Below, one piece after another: positions 42,802 through 54,306 of a DNA stretch of 64,000 bases. Below the pieces are notes generated by a model. That model was given only the letters and a program-made list of their open reading frames with translations. It was not told where the DNA came from and did no database searches. Source of the DNA: Symsagittifera roscoffensis (taxonomy: Eukaryota; Xenacoelomorpha; Acoela; Convolutidae); contig NC_087066.1 in assembly GCF_963678635.1 (NCBI RefSeq), forward strand, positions 58,236,312 to 58,300,311, given 5' to 3'. The translations under genes were made by a program, and so were the position numbers. Numbering within the stretch: the stretch's first letter is position 1; each line of letters begins with the position of its first letter.

Positions 42802-42822
42802 GGGGCGGGGGAGGGGTGGGGG
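42802..42822 (+). other. Strong G-quadruplex motif
   Basis: Four G-runs separated by single bases (G4 C G5 A G4 T G5) lie between the peroxiredoxin stop and its candidate poly(A) signal. The transcript of that gene carries the C-rich complement. Confidence 0.7.
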
Positions 42823-42917
42823 TGCTCCAAAAAGGGTAGTAAAGGGCATTTGTAAACTATATGTTCCTTTCATCTCCGATGTCAACATGTTTAATATTCC
42901 CGCAAATGTTTGAGTGT

Positions 42918-43007
42918 TTATTCGCAATTGGCATTTCTGATCCGCTCCGTTATGTTTGAATCGATCACAATCGCTTTCTTGCCTGGCTTCCAGTTCACTG
43001 GACACAC
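42918..43007 (-). CDS. PRDX: Peroxiredoxin (2-Cys) last exon
   Basis: The minus-strand acceptor TTTTTGTTCCAG|GTG begins the exon. It encodes 'VCPVNWKPGKKAIV', containing the resolving cysteine in the VCP motif and the W-KPG that follows it in typical 2-Cys peroxiredoxins, and ends '..RNANCE' then TAA. The join to the exon at 53280-53448 gives HGE|VCP, which I recall as a conserved intron position in animal PRDX genes. The C-terminal helix lacks the Tyr-Phe (YF) motif associated with peroxide sensitivity, and a cysteine is the penultimate residue. Confidence 0.85.
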   Translation of the reverse strand: MCPVNWKPGKKAIVIDSNITERIRNANCE

Positions 43008-44031
43008 CTGGAACAAAAACTTTTACGGTTTTCATTTTTTTAAAAGAATTTTCATGTTTACCCAAAAAGAAAGTTCCATTATAAGAAGGAACCATCTCAT
43101 AATGCGAACCCCTAAGTTCATATCGGTTAGCTGATTGTGCTTGTTTGTAAGACCTGCATCTATTTTGGCTAATACTTCTGCGATGCGATACATGTAATGC
43201 TCCGGCATGCCACGAGAAAAGGTTATGGCTTGAACACGTGCTACTCCCAGGTTTACCAAAAAAAAACACAATACTTATATTTCATGTTCTACGAGGCAAA
43301 TTTTACTGGACTTTCCTGAGCAGAAACACCACCTTTTTACCAGAAATTTGAGAATTGGCTTTGCGATTCGCAGACCTATGTAAAGCTATCCAGCCTGTCT
43401 AAGCATAGTCATAAGCGAAGCTCTATTTGTGCGATTCAAAGGCTTTTTTAGCATCTAGAACTTTCACGTGGTACTACTATTTCAGCCGTAATCGGTCAGG
43501 CTGTGGAAGACCTGACGCTAGAGATAAAGTGAGAGCTCGTCCTCACCCACTATCATTGCCAAGGCATGGAATCACTTACACAATCTGACGATCTCGAAAT
43601 TAATTGTCGACATCCAATTTTGGCTGATCCAACTTAAGTCTTTCTCAACGCGCCTTCGGTGCCACTATAAATTAATTTTGAATGGGATGGGAGTGGCGAA
43701 AAGCCAGCTACAAAGAATCATTTTTGTGGAAACCTTTCACAAAAGGTTCCTAAACACGGAACTTTTGGCGGCGCAGAAAGTCCTGGCAAAGTACGGTCTT
43801 AAGTAGTGTTTTGGGAGACCTCGGAAAATCAATTCGGCCGACCTATTAAAAAAACACAATTTTTGGCTTTTTCTAAAACTTACATCCCTCGACCCTTTGA
43901 GCAATGACTTCAGAAACATACATTTAATTCCCAAAAAAAGTACAAGTATTTTTTGAAAAAAAATCAGCGGACAAACGTTTTTGAAATTTTTTTATGCTGA
44001 TTTTTTTTCTGCTGATTTTTTTTAAAACGAA

Positions 44032-45897
44032 TATGATCGAACCATCCTATGCAACTTGCAAAGATGTAAGCATGATCACTTTCAGCTCTTTATAAATGTT
44101 TTTTCCTTTTTTAATTACTTCAAACTCTGTTGCGAATGAGACCTAATTTTGAGAAATGCGCACAAACGGCTTGACCTTCTCCAGAATAATTTGTCGTTGC
44201 CCCAACAATTTTGCTTAAATGTTTTTGGGACCTTATGTAGGCCTTCTCGTGGCGGTATTGTTTATGATCAGCAAATATGCTGGTCTAGCTATCTGCACTT
44301 CAAAAAAATCATATACTGGATAATTTTGCTGTATGCATCTGTTCACAGTTTGGCCAATAAAAATCCGACAAAAATTCGTTTCTTGATCTGCTCAATTCAA
44401 GTTTCGACCGTGCTCGAGATATGTTTTGCCCGTGCTCCAGGTATGATTCGAAGGTGCTCGAGGTATATTTCGACCGTGCTCGTGGTAAGTTTCGACCGTG
44501 CACGACCGTGCTCGAGGTATGTTTCGACCGTGCTAGAGGTATATTTCGACCGCGCTCGATGTATTTTTCGACCGTGCTCGTGTTATGTCTCGACCGTGCT
44601 CGGCCGTGATCGAGGTATGTTTCGACCATGCTCGAGGTATGTTTCGAGCGTGCTCGAGGTATGATTCGACCGTGCTCGAGGTATGATTCGACCGTGCTCG
44701 AGGTATGTTTCGAACGTGCTCGAGGTATGTTTCGACCGTGCTCGAGATATGTTTGCTCGTGGTATGATTCGACCGTGCTTTAGGTATGCTTTGACCGTGC
44801 TCGTGGTATGATTCGACGGTGCTCGTGGTATGATTCGACCGTGCTCGAGGTACGTTTCGACCGTACTCGAGTCATGTTTCGACCCTGCTCGAGGTATGCT
44901 TCGACCGAGCTCGTGGTACGTTTCGACCGTGCTCGAGGTATGATTCGACCGTGCTCGACTGTGCTATGATCGAACCATCCTATGCAACTTGCAAAGATGT
45001 AAGCATGATCACTTTCAGCTCTTTATAAATGTTTTTTCCTTTTTTAATTACTTCAAACTCTGTTGCGAATGAGACCTAATTTTGAGAAATGCGCACAAAC
45101 GGCTTGACCTTCTCCAGAATAATTTGTCGTTGCCCCAACAATTTTGCTTAAATGTTTTTGGGACCTTATGTAGGCCTTCTCGTGGCGGTATTGTTTATGA
45201 TCAGCAAATATGCTGGTCTAGCTATCTGCACTTCAAAAAAATCATATACTGGATAATTTTGCTGTATGCATCTGTTCACAGTTTGGCCAATAAAAATCCG
45301 ACAAAAATTCGTTTCTTGATCTGCTCAATTCAAGTTTCGACCGTGCTCGAGATATGTTTTGCCCGTGCTCCAGGTATGATTCGAAGGTGCTCGAGGTATA
45401 TTTCGACCGTGCTCGTGGTAAGTTTCGACCGTGCACGACCGTGCTCGAGGTATGTTTCGACCGTGCTAGAGGTATATTTCGACCGCGCTCGATGTATTTT
45501 TCGACCGTGCTCGTGTTATGTCTCGACCGTGCTCGGCCGTGATCGAGGTATGTTTCGACCATGCTCGAGGTATGTTTCGAGCGTGCTCGAGGTATGATTC
45601 GACCGTGCTCGAGGTATGATTCGACCGTGCTCGAGGTATGTTTCGAACGTGCTCGAGGTATGTTTCGACCGTGCTCGAGATATGTTTGCTCGTGGTATGA
45701 TTCGACCGTGCTTTAGGTATGCTTTGACCGTGCTCGTGGTATGATTCGACGGTGCTCGTGGTATGATTCGACCGTGCTCGAGGTACGTTTCGACCGTACT
45801 CGAGTCATGTTTCGACCCTGCTCGAGGTATGCTTCGACCGAGCTCGTGGTACGTTTCGACCGTGCTCGAGGTATGATTCGACCGTGCTCGACTGTGC
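44032..45897. repeat. Tandem duplication of 933 bp, apparently exact
   Basis: 44032-44964 and 44965-45897 look identical at a fixed offset of 933. Each copy holds about 370 bp of unique DNA ('ATGATCGAACCATCCTATGC' onward) and about 560 bp of the satellite. Either a very recent duplication or an assembly artefact at the edge of a satellite. Confidence 0.85.
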
Positions 45898-48800
45898 TCG
45901 TGGTATGTTTCGACCATGCTCAATCGTGCTCGAGGTATGTTTTGACCGTGCTCGAGGTATGTTTCGAACGTGCTCGAGGTATGTTTCGACCGTGCTCGAG
46001 ATATGTTTGCTCGTGGTATGATTCGACCGTGCTTTAGGTATGCTTTGACCGTGCTCGTGGTATGATTCGACGGTGCTCGTGGTATGATTCGACCGTGCTC
46101 GAGGTACGTTTCGACCGTACTCGAGTCATGTTTCGACCCTGCTCGAGGTATGCTTCGACCGAGCTCGTGGTACGTTTCGACCGTGCTCGAGGTATGATTC
46201 GACCGTGCTCGACTGTGCTCGTGGTATGTTTTGACCGTGCTCGACCGTGCTCGAGGTATGTTTCGACTGTGCTCGAGGTATGTTTCAACAGTGCTCGTGG
46301 TATGTTTCGACCGTTCACGACTGTGCTCGAGGTATGCTTTGACCGTTCTCGTGGCATGAATCGACCGTGCTCGACCGTGCTCGAGGTATGTTTCGAGCGT
46401 GCTCGAGGTATGATTCGACCGTGCTCGAGGTATGATTCGACCGTGCTGCAGGTATGTTTCGAACGTGCTCGAGGTATGTTTCGACCGTGCTCGAGGTATG
46501 TTTCGAGCGTGCTCGTGGTATGATTCGACCGTGCTTTAGTTACGCTTTGACCGTGCTCGTGGTATGATGATTCGACGGTGCTCGTGGTATGATTCGACCG
46601 TGCTCGAGGTACGTTTCGACCGTGCTCGACGCACTCGAGGTATGTTTTGACCGTGCTCGAGGTATGTTTCGACTGTGCTCGAGGTATGTTTCGACGTGCT
46701 CGTGGTATGTTTTGAGCATGCTTGAGGTATGCTCCGACCGTGCTCGTGGTATGTTTCGACCGTGCTCGAGGTATGTTTCAACAGTGCTCGTGGTATGTTT
46801 CGACCGTTCACGACTGTGCTCGAGGTATGCTTTGACCGTTCTCGTGGCATGAATCGACCGTGCTCGACCGTGCTCGAGGTATGTTTCGAGCGTGCTCGAG
46901 GTATGATTCGACCGTGCTCGAGGTATGATTCGACCGTGCTGCAGGTATGTTTCGAACGTGCTCGAGGTATGTTTCGACCGTGCTCGAGGTATGTTTCGAG
47001 CGTGCTCGTGGTATGATTCGACCGTGCTTTAGTTACGCTTTGACCGTGCTCGTGGTATGATTCGACGGTGCTCGTGGTATGATTCGACCGTGCTCGAGGT
47101 ACGTTTCGACCGTGCTCGACGCACTCGAGGTATGTTTTGACCGTGCTCGAGGTATGTTTCGACTGTGCTCGAGGTATGTTTCGACGTGCTCGTGGTATGT
47201 TTTGAGCATGCTTGAGGTATGCTCCGACCGTGCTCGTGGTATGTTTCGACCGTGCTCGACTGTGCTCGAGGTATGTTTCGACCGTGCTAGAGGTATATTT
47301 CGACCGCGCTCGATGTATTTTTCGACCATGCTCGTGTTATGTCTCGACCGTGCTCGGCCGTGATCGAGGTATGTTTCGACCATGCTCGAGGTATGTTTCG
47401 AGCGTGCTCGAGGTATGATTCGACCGTGCTCGAGGTATGATTCGACCGTGCTCGAGGTATGTTTCGAACGTGCTCGAGGTATGTTTCGAGCGTGCTCGTG
47501 GTATGATTCGACCGTGCTTTAGGTAAGCTTTGACCGTGCTCGTGGTATGATTAGTAGGTGCTCGTGGTATAATTCGACCGTGCTCGAGGTACGTTTCGAC
47601 CGTACTCGTGTCATGTTTCGACCCTGCTCGAGGTATGCTTCGACCGAGCTCGTGGTACGTTTCGACCGTGCTCGACCGTGCTCAAGGTATGTTTCGACCG
47701 TGCTCGAGGTATGATCCGACCGTGCTCGACTGTGCTCGTGGTATGGTTCGACCGTGATCGACCGTGCTCGAGGTATGTTTCGACTGTGCTCGAGGTATGT
47801 TTCAACAGTGCTCGTGGTATGTTTCGACCGTTCACGACTGTGCTCGAGGTATGCTTTGACCGTGCTCGTGGTACGAATCGACCGTGCTCGACCGTGCTCG
47901 AGGTATATTTTGACCGTGCTCGAGGTATGTTTCGACTATGCTCGAGATGTGTTTCGACCGTGCTCGTGGTATGATTTGAACATGCTCGAGGTATGCTCCG
48001 ACCGTGCTCGTGGTATGTTTCGATCGTGCTCGACCGTGCTCGAGGCATGTTCCGACCGTGCTCGAGGTAAGTTTCGACCGTGCTCGAGGTATGTTTTGAC
48101 CGTGATCGAGGTATGTTTTGACCGTTCTCAAGGTATGTTTTGACCGTGCTCGAGGTATGTTTCAACCGCTCTCGAGGTATGTTTCGACGGTGCTCGACCG
48201 TGCTCGTGGTATGTTTCGACCGTGCTCGACGCGCTCGAGGTATGTTTTGACTGTGCTCGAGGTATGTTTCGACGTGCTCGTGGTATGTTTCGAGCATGCT
48301 TGAGGTATGCTCCGACCGTGCTCGTGGTATGTTTCGATCGTGCTCGAGGTATGTTTATACCGTGCTCGAGGTATGTTTCGAACGTGCTCGAGGTATGCGT
48401 TGACCGTGTGACCGTGCTCGTGGTATGATTCGACCGTGCTCGACCGTGCTCAAGGTATGTTTCGACCGTGCTCGAGGTATGTGTTCGACGTAAGTTTCGA
48501 TCGTGCTCGAGGTGTGTTTTGACCGTGCTCGAGGCAGTTTCGACCGTGCTCTAGGTATGTTTCGACCGTGGTCGTGGTATGATTCGACCGTGCTCGAGGT
48601 ACGTTTCGACCGTACTCGAGGTATGTTTCGACCCTGCTCGAGGTATGCTTCGACCCTGCTCGTGGTACGTTTCGAACGTGCTCGAGGTATGTTTATACCG
48701 TGCTCGAGGTATGTTTCGAACGTGCTCGACGGTGCTCAAGGTATGTTTCGACCGTGCTCGAGGTATGATTCGACCGTGTTCAACTGTGCTCGTGGTATGC

Positions 48801-51800
48801 TTCGACCATGCTCAACCGTGCTCGAGGTATGTTTTGACCGTGCTCGAGGTATGATTCGAACGTGCTCGACTGTGCTCGTAGTATGTTTCGACCGTGCTCG
48901 ACCGTGCTCGGGGTATGTTTCGACTGAGCTCTAAATATGTTTCAACAGTGCTCGAGGTATGCTTTGACCGTGCTCGTGGTATGAATCGACCGTGCTCGAC
49001 CGTGCTCGAGGTATGTTTTGACCGTGCCCGAGGTATGTTTCGACTGTGGTCGAGGTATGTTTCGACCGTGCTCGTGGTATGTTTCGAACATGCTCGAGGT
49101 ATGCTCCGACCGTGCTCGTGGTATGTTTCGACCGTGCTCGACCTTGCTCGAGGTATGTTCCGACCGTGCTGGAGGTAAGTTTCGATCGTGCTCGAGTTAT
49201 GTTTTGACCGTGATCGAGGTATGTTTTGACCGTTCTCAAGGTATGTTTTGACCGTGCTCGAGGTATGTTTTGACCGTTCTCGAGGTATCTTTCGACGGTG
49301 CTCGACCGTGCTCATGGTATATTTCGACCGTGCTCGACCGCGCTCGAGGTATGTTTTGACCGTGCTCGAGGTATGTTTCGACTGTGCTCGAGGTATGTTT
49401 CGACGTGTTCGTGGTATGTTTCGAGCATGCTTGATGTATGCTCCGACCGTGCTCGTGGTATGATTCGACGGTGCTCTTGGTATGATTCGACCGTGCTCGA
49501 GGTACGTTTCGACCGTACTCGAGTCATGTTTCGACCCTGCTCGAGGTATGCTTCGACCGCGCTCGTGGTACGTTTCGACCGTGCTCGACCGTGCTCAAGG
49601 TATGTTTCGACCGTGCTCGAGGTATGATTCGACCGTGCTCGACTGTGCTCGTGGTATGTTTCGACCATGCTCAACCGTGCTCGAGGTATGTTTTGACCGT
49701 GCTCGAGGTATGATTCGAACGTGGCTCGACTGTGCTCGTGGTATGTTTCGACCGTGCTCGACCGTGCTCGAGGTCTGCTTCGACTGTGCTCGAGGTATGT
49801 TTCAACAGTGCTCGTGGTTTGTTTCGACGGTGCACGACCGTGCTCGAGGTATGCTTTGACCGTGCTCGTGGTATGAATCGACCGTGCTCGACCGTGCTCG
49901 AGGTATGTTTTGACCGTGCTCGAGGTATGTTTCGACTATGCTCGAGGTATGTTTCGACCTTGCTCGTGGTATGTTCGAACATGCTCGAGGCATGTTCCGA
50001 CCGTGCTCGAGGTAAGTTTCGATTGTGCTCGAGTTATGTTTTGACCGTGATCGAGGTATGTTTTGACCGTTCTCAAGGTATGTTTTGACCGTGCTCGAGG
50101 TATGTTTCGACCGTTCTCGAGGTATGTTTCGATGGTGCTCGACCGTGCTCGTGGTATGTTTCGACCGTGCTCGACCGCGCTCGAGGTATGTTTTGACCCC
50201 GCTCGAGGTATGTTTCGACTGTGCTCGAGGTATGTTTCGACGTGCTCGTGGTATGTTTCGAGCATGCTTGAGGTATGCTCCGACCGTGCTCGTGGTATGT
50301 TTCGATCGTGCTCGAGGTGTGTTTTGACCGTGCTCGAGGCAGTTTCGACCGTGCTCTAGGTATGCTTTGACCGTGGTCGTGGTATGGTTCGACCGTGCTC
50401 GAGGTACGTTTCGACCGTACTCGAGGTATGTTTCGACCCTGCTCGAGGTATGCTTCGACCGCGCTCGTGGTACGTTTCGAACGTGCTCGAGGTATGTTTA
50501 TACCGTGCTCGAGGTATGTTTCGAACGTGCTCGAGGTATGCCTTGACCGTGTGACCGTGCTCGTGGTATGATTCCACCGTGCTCGACCGTGCTCAAGGTA
50601 TGTTTCGACCGTGCTCGAGGTATGATTCGACAGTGCTCGACTGTGCTCGTGGTATGTTTCGACCATGCTCAACCGTGCTCGATGTATGTTTTGACCGTGC
50701 TCGAGGTATGATTCGCACGTGCTCGACTGTGCTCGTGGTATGTTTCGACCGTGCTCGACCGTGCTCGAGGTATGTTTCAACTGTGCTCGAGGTATGTTTC
50801 AACAGTGCTCGTGGTATGTTTCGACCGTGCACGACGGTGCTCGAGGTATGCTTTGACCGTGCTCGTGGTATGAATCGACCGTGCTCGACTCGTGGTATGT
50901 TTCGAACATGCTCTTGGTATGCTCTGACCGTGCTCGTGGTATGTTTCGACCGTGCTCGACCGTGCTCGAGGTGTGTTCCGACCGTGCTCAAGGTAAGTTT
51001 CGATCGTGCTCGAGTTTTGTTTTGACCGTGATCGAGGTATGTTTTGACCGTTCTCAAAGTATGTTTTGGCCGTGCTCGAGGTATGTTTTGACCGTTCTCG
51101 AGGTATGTTTCGACGGTGCTCGACCGTGCTCGACCGTGCTCGTGGTATATTTCGACCGTGCTAGACCGCGCTCGAGGTATGTTTTGACCGTGCTCGAGGT
51201 ATGTTTCGACTATGCTCGAGGTATGTTTTGACGTGCTCGTGGTATGTTTCGAGCATGCTTGAGGTATGCTCCGACCGTGCTCGCGGTATGTTTCGATCGT
51301 TCTCGAGGTATGTTTCGACCGTGCTCGAGATATATTTCGACGGTACTCGACGTAAGTTTCGATCGTGCTCGAGATGTGTTTTGACCGTGCTCGAGGCAGT
51401 TTCGACCTTGCTCTAGGTATGCTTTGACCGTGGTCGTGGTATGATTCGACCGTGCTCGTGGTATGATTCGACCGTGCTCGAGGTATGTGTTGACTGTACT
51501 CGAGGTATGTTTCGACCCTGCTCGAGGTATGCTTCGACCGTGCTCGTGGTATGTTTCGACCGTGCTCGAGGTATGTTTCGACCGTGCTCGAGTTATATTT
51601 TGACGGTGCTCGACGTAAGTTTCGATCGTTTTAGAGGTGTGTTTTGACCGTGCTCGGGGCAATTTCGACCGTGCTCTAGGTATGTTTTGACCGTGCTCCA
51701 GGTATCTTTCGACCGTGCTCGAGGTATGATTCGAGCAAGCTCGACCGTGCTCGAACGTGCTCGTGGTATGTTTCGACCGTGCTCGAGGTATATTTCGACT

Positions 51801-53175
51801 GTGTTCAAGGTATGTTTCGACCGTGCTCGTGGTATGTTTCGACCGTGCACGACCGTGCTCGAGGTATGTTTCGAGCATGCTCGAGGTACGCTTTAGCCGT
51901 GTGACCGGGCTCGTGGTATGATTCGACCGTGCTCGTGGTATGATTCGACCGTGCTCGAGGTATTTGTTGACCGTACTCGAGGTATGTTTCGACCGTGCTC
52001 GAGGTATGCTTCGACCGTGCTTGAGGTATGCTCCGACCGTGCTCGTGGTATGTTTCGATCGTGCTCGAGGTATATTTCGACCGTGCTCGAGATTTATTTC
52101 GACGGTGCTCGACGTAAGTTTCGATCGTATCCGAGGTGTGTTTTGACCGTGCTCGAGGCAGTTTCGACCGTGCTCTAGGTATGCTTTGACCTTGCTCCAG
52201 GTATGTTTCGACCGTGCTCGAGGTATGATTCAACCAAGCTCGACCGTGCTCGAACGTGCTCGTGGTATGTTTCGACCGTGCTCGAGGTATATTTCGACTG
52301 TGTTCAAGGTATGTTTCGACCGTGCTCGTGGTATGTTTCGACCGTGCACGACCGTGCTCGATGTATGCTTTGACCGTGCTCGAGGTAAGTTTTGACCGTG
52401 CTCGAGGTATGTTTCGACCGTGCTCGAGGTAAGTTTCGATCGTGCTCGAGGTATGTTTCGACCGTAATCGTGGTATGCTTTGACCGTGCTCGACCGTGCT
52501 CGAGGTATGTTTCGCCGTGCACGACCGTGCTCGAGCTATGCTTTGACCGTGCTCGAGGTAAGTTTTGACCGTGCTCAAGGTATGTTTTGACTGTGCTCGA
52601 GGTAACTTTCGACCGTGCTCGAGGTATGTTTTGACCGTGCTCGAGGTATGTTTCAACCGTGCTCGAGGTATTTGTCGACGTTGCACGGTTGTGCTCGTGG
52701 TATGTTTCGACGTTGCTCGACCGTGCTCGAGGTAAGTTTCGATCGTGCTCGAGGTATGTTTTGACCGTGCTCGAGGTATGTTTCGACCGTGCTCGAGGTA
52801 TGTTTCGACCGTATTCGTGGTATGCTTTGACCGTGCTCGACCGTGCTCGAGGTATGTTTCGACCGTGCTCGACCGTGCTTGTGGTATGTTTCGACCGTGC
52901 TCGAGGTTTGTTTCGACCGTGCTCGAGGTTTGTTTCGACCGTGCTCGAGGTAAGTTTCGATCGTGCTCGAGGTATGTTTCGACCGTACTCGTGGTATGCT
53001 TTGACCGTGCGCGACCGTGCTCGACCGTGCTCGAGGTATGTTTCGACCGTGCTCGAGGTATGTTTCGACCGTACTCGTAGTATGCTTTGACCGTGCTCGA
53101 CCGTGCTCGACCGTGCTCGACCGTGCTCGAGGTATGTTTCGACCGTGCTCGAGGTATTTTTCGACCGTGCTCGAC
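44403..53175. repeat. 22 bp satellite array with 10 bp + 12 bp modules
   Basis: The unit is TTCGACCGTGCTCGAGGTATGT with point variants (GAGG/GTGG, TATGT/TATGA, CTCGAG/CTCAAG). Alternatively a 10 bp module (CGACCGTGCT) is inserted one or more times before the 12 bp module (CGAGGTATGTTT), for example near 53085-53130. Each unit has three CpG and usually CTCGAG. Larger repeats occur inside: segments recur at 321 bp (45741 and 46062) and 490 bp (46589 and 47079). Interrupted by the 370 bp unique piece of the second 933 bp copy (44965-45335). Confidence 0.95.
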
Positions 53176-53279
53176 CCAACCCCTTGTCTCGACTATCCTT
53201 TTTCGGTCGAGCACTGACATGCGCTCGACTTTGAAAGTCGAAACTTAAAGTGAGCACCTCGACCCGGGTAACTAACTAC

Positions 53280-53448
53280 CTCTCCGTGTTTGTCAGTGTA
53301 CTGGAATCCCTGCACCAATCGGAGTGCCTCGTCCACACTTCGCCCCACAGGTGTATCATTCACGCTCATATGACGAACGATGCCCTTCTCGTTGATGATG
53401 AACAGACCTCGGAACGCGACGCCCTCCTCTTTGATCAACACGCCATAC
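53280..53448 (-). CDS. PRDX: Peroxiredoxin (2-Cys) penultimate exon
   Basis: The minus-strand acceptor TTTTTTTAAACAG|G is at 53449-53450 and the donor GAG|GTAGTT at 53279. It encodes '[19 protein letters not shown]', then '[18 protein letters not shown]', then '[10 protein letters not shown]', which is the C-terminal part of the thioredoxin fold of PRDX1/2/4-type enzymes. These reduce peroxides using a peroxidatic cysteine located further upstream and the resolving cysteine in the next exon. The exon enters with one base of a split codon. Upstream exons (with FTFVCP and GGLG) were not found up to 64000 and lie beyond the window or in the N gap. Confidence 0.88.
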
Positions 53449-54255
53449 CTGTTTAAAAAAGGACAAAAAGGATAAGGTTTCTCTCCAACCAAAGGCCTAC
53501 TTTAATATCTAGTTTTCAATCAGATGTCCAATGTTCTGTGGATTTGTGAGTTTCTGGAAAGTCAATTTGCTACAAAAGCACTCGAGATGATAATGTCTAG
53601 AGTTACCGTTCTTTCTTCTTTGGGAGCAAGTTCCCACTTGACATAAACAATTAATTTTTGATGGTTTTCCTAAGTTGGCAGAAAAATGAAGATGCCACAA
53701 CCCCTCTGACATTTTTAATAACTTCAAGTGTTTTTAAAAAAAGTGAGCGTTTTTGATATTAAAAATCTGAGATCGAATATGCAGTCTCATTTTAAAGTAC
53801 ACTGAAGAACAGCGATCTACGCTTAGATTTGCTACAATTTGCCTAGAGTAGATTGAGTTTAGACAAAATTTGCTCAGAGCCGTCATTTTTGACATAAATT
53901 GTTCGAAAGGACAAGTTAATTTTTGACCAACATCAAACTGATACGAACTCGTTTTGATGTTGAATTATTGAGTTTTTTTTAAAAGAAACGCACAAAAAAA
54001 ATTGGCACAAATTTGAGCAACTTTTGACAAAATGCATTTAATTCTTTTTAGGAGTAGCTAAAAACATAAACAACAAACAGTTTCAATGAACTCAAGGAGA
54101 CCAAGAAAAACTGTTTCTTTCGAAAAATTGTAATTTTTGAGTTGAAAAAATATCAGTATCAAAATAAAGAATACTTTACTGGGTGAAATTTTTTTGATTA
54201 GATGTAAATGGATCAAATCGTCAACTTTTTGTATAGCTGACTTATTTTTACGAAA
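53449..54255. other. Peroxiredoxin upstream intron, nothing recognised
   Basis: AT-rich sequence immediately upstream of the penultimate exon on the minus strand. No further exon seen. Confidence 0.4.
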
Positions 54256-54306
54256 GACTGCTAGTATATCAGGGCAAAGCCGTAAATGTTCCGATTGTCC
54301 TTTAAT
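54256..54306 (+). repeat. Hairpin motif of the right-arm repeat family, copy 1
   Basis: 'GACTGCTAGTATATCAGGGC' to 'GTTCCGATTGTCCTTTAAT', a diverged copy of the motif best preserved at 62996-63043. Confidence 0.5.

Larger units (their letters stand above)
43008..53279 (-). other. Peroxiredoxin last intron, 10.3 kb, filled by satellite DNA
   Basis: The donor GAG|GTAGTT (minus strand at 53279) and the acceptor TTCCAG (43008) bound it. Nearly all of 44403-53175 is a 22 bp satellite. The non-satellite part 43010-44031 is less AT-rich around 43370-43800 and may be an old transposon fragment; no family was recognised. Confidence 0.8.

Noticed and set aside
42790-43271. Overlapping minus-strand frames (159 and 79 codons) around the last peroxiredoxin exon
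   Set aside because: The real coding frame here is the third one (VCPVNWKPG). The 79-codon frame at 43032-43271 looks somewhat protein-like but matches nothing I know and has no clear splice borders.
44403-53175. CRISPR-like array
   Set aside because: Repeats are contiguous and variable, with no unique spacers, in a eukaryotic intron.
44149-53220. Long open frames on both strands in the satellite (up to 471 codons, 51805-53220 minus)
   Set aside because: They arise because the 22 bp unit has no stop trinucleotide in most frames on either strand; 22 is not a multiple of 3, so the peptide repeats every 66 bp. No start context, no conserved phase, overlapping frames on both strands.
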